This document shows, piece after piece, positions 62,247-64,000 of a DNA stretch of 64,000 bases. A program made the position numbers and the translations under genes. Each line of letters starts with the position of its first letter. Position 1 is the stretch's first letter. The stretch comes from an uncultured Caldilinea sp. (lineage in GTDB: Bacteria > Chloroflexota > Anaerolineae > Caldilineales > Caldilineaceae): assembly GCF_937128415.1 (NCBI RefSeq), contig NZ_CAKZMJ010000037.1, positions 1 to 64,000 on the forward strand, given 5' to 3'. The notes beneath the pieces were generated by a model. The model was not told the DNA's origin, searched no databases, and worked only from the letters and a program-made list of their open reading frames with translations.

Positions 62247-64000
<1,754 letters not shown>

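Overview
The window looks like a chromosomal segment of a filamentous, probably thermophilic Chloroflexota bacterium, Caldilinea-like. The genome is GC-rich. It carries a bidirectional Hox [NiFe] hydrogenase, stand-alone dnaN, RNase J, many secreted proteins with threonine/proline-rich linkers and short YLP-type motifs, and dispersed palindromic repeats. The genus is an inference; no rRNA gene is present to confirm it. I saw no tRNA, rRNA, CRISPR array, transposase or phage gene.

1-8.5 kb: the minus-strand operon hoxE-hoxF-hoxU-hoxY-hoxH (hoxH runs off the left edge) encodes an NAD-linked [NiFe] hydrogenase. Upstream lie a radical SAM gene, a universal stress protein and a divergently transcribed two-component pair. 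The kinase keeps the GAF-domain His and Tyr, at the same spacing, that bind and gate heme in mycobacterial DosS/DevS, and its partner resembles DosR/DevR. Together these suggest a hypoxia/redox-sensing module beside an H2 enzyme, the most interesting signal in the window.

8.5-36 kb: mostly housekeeping genes. They include an ABC exporter with a HIT-like protein, an MFS carrier and a cation diffusion facilitator; a UDP-sugar pyrophosphorylase; a gamma-glutamyltransferase; an SH3-repeat secreted protein; an acyl-CoA dehydrogenase; tandem metallophosphoesterases; an ABC-F protein; a zinc-ribbon/BON/LysM fusion; dnaN; a PhoPR-like system; family 4 uracil-DNA glycosylase; RNase J; a double zinc-module protein; a GT28 glycolipid synthase; a methyltransferase; and a Tat-type phosphoesterase. 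Gaps between them hold palindromic repeat elements.

36.5-53.6 kb: an exopolysaccharide/O-antigen-type locus with GT4 and GT2 glycosyltransferases, a Wzx-like flippase, a Wzy/ligase-like protein and three polytopic GT-C-like membrane proteins. Base composition changes sharply, several times inside genes, which points to a recombining cassette.

53.6-64 kb: cell-surface proteins (an Asp-box propeller, a CBM9-like/DNRLRE protein, a PQQ-type propeller with an OB-like domain and a zinc metalloprotease with a CLCA-type active-site motif), interspersed with two more GT4 genes. They probably act at the same envelope surface that the polysaccharide locus builds.
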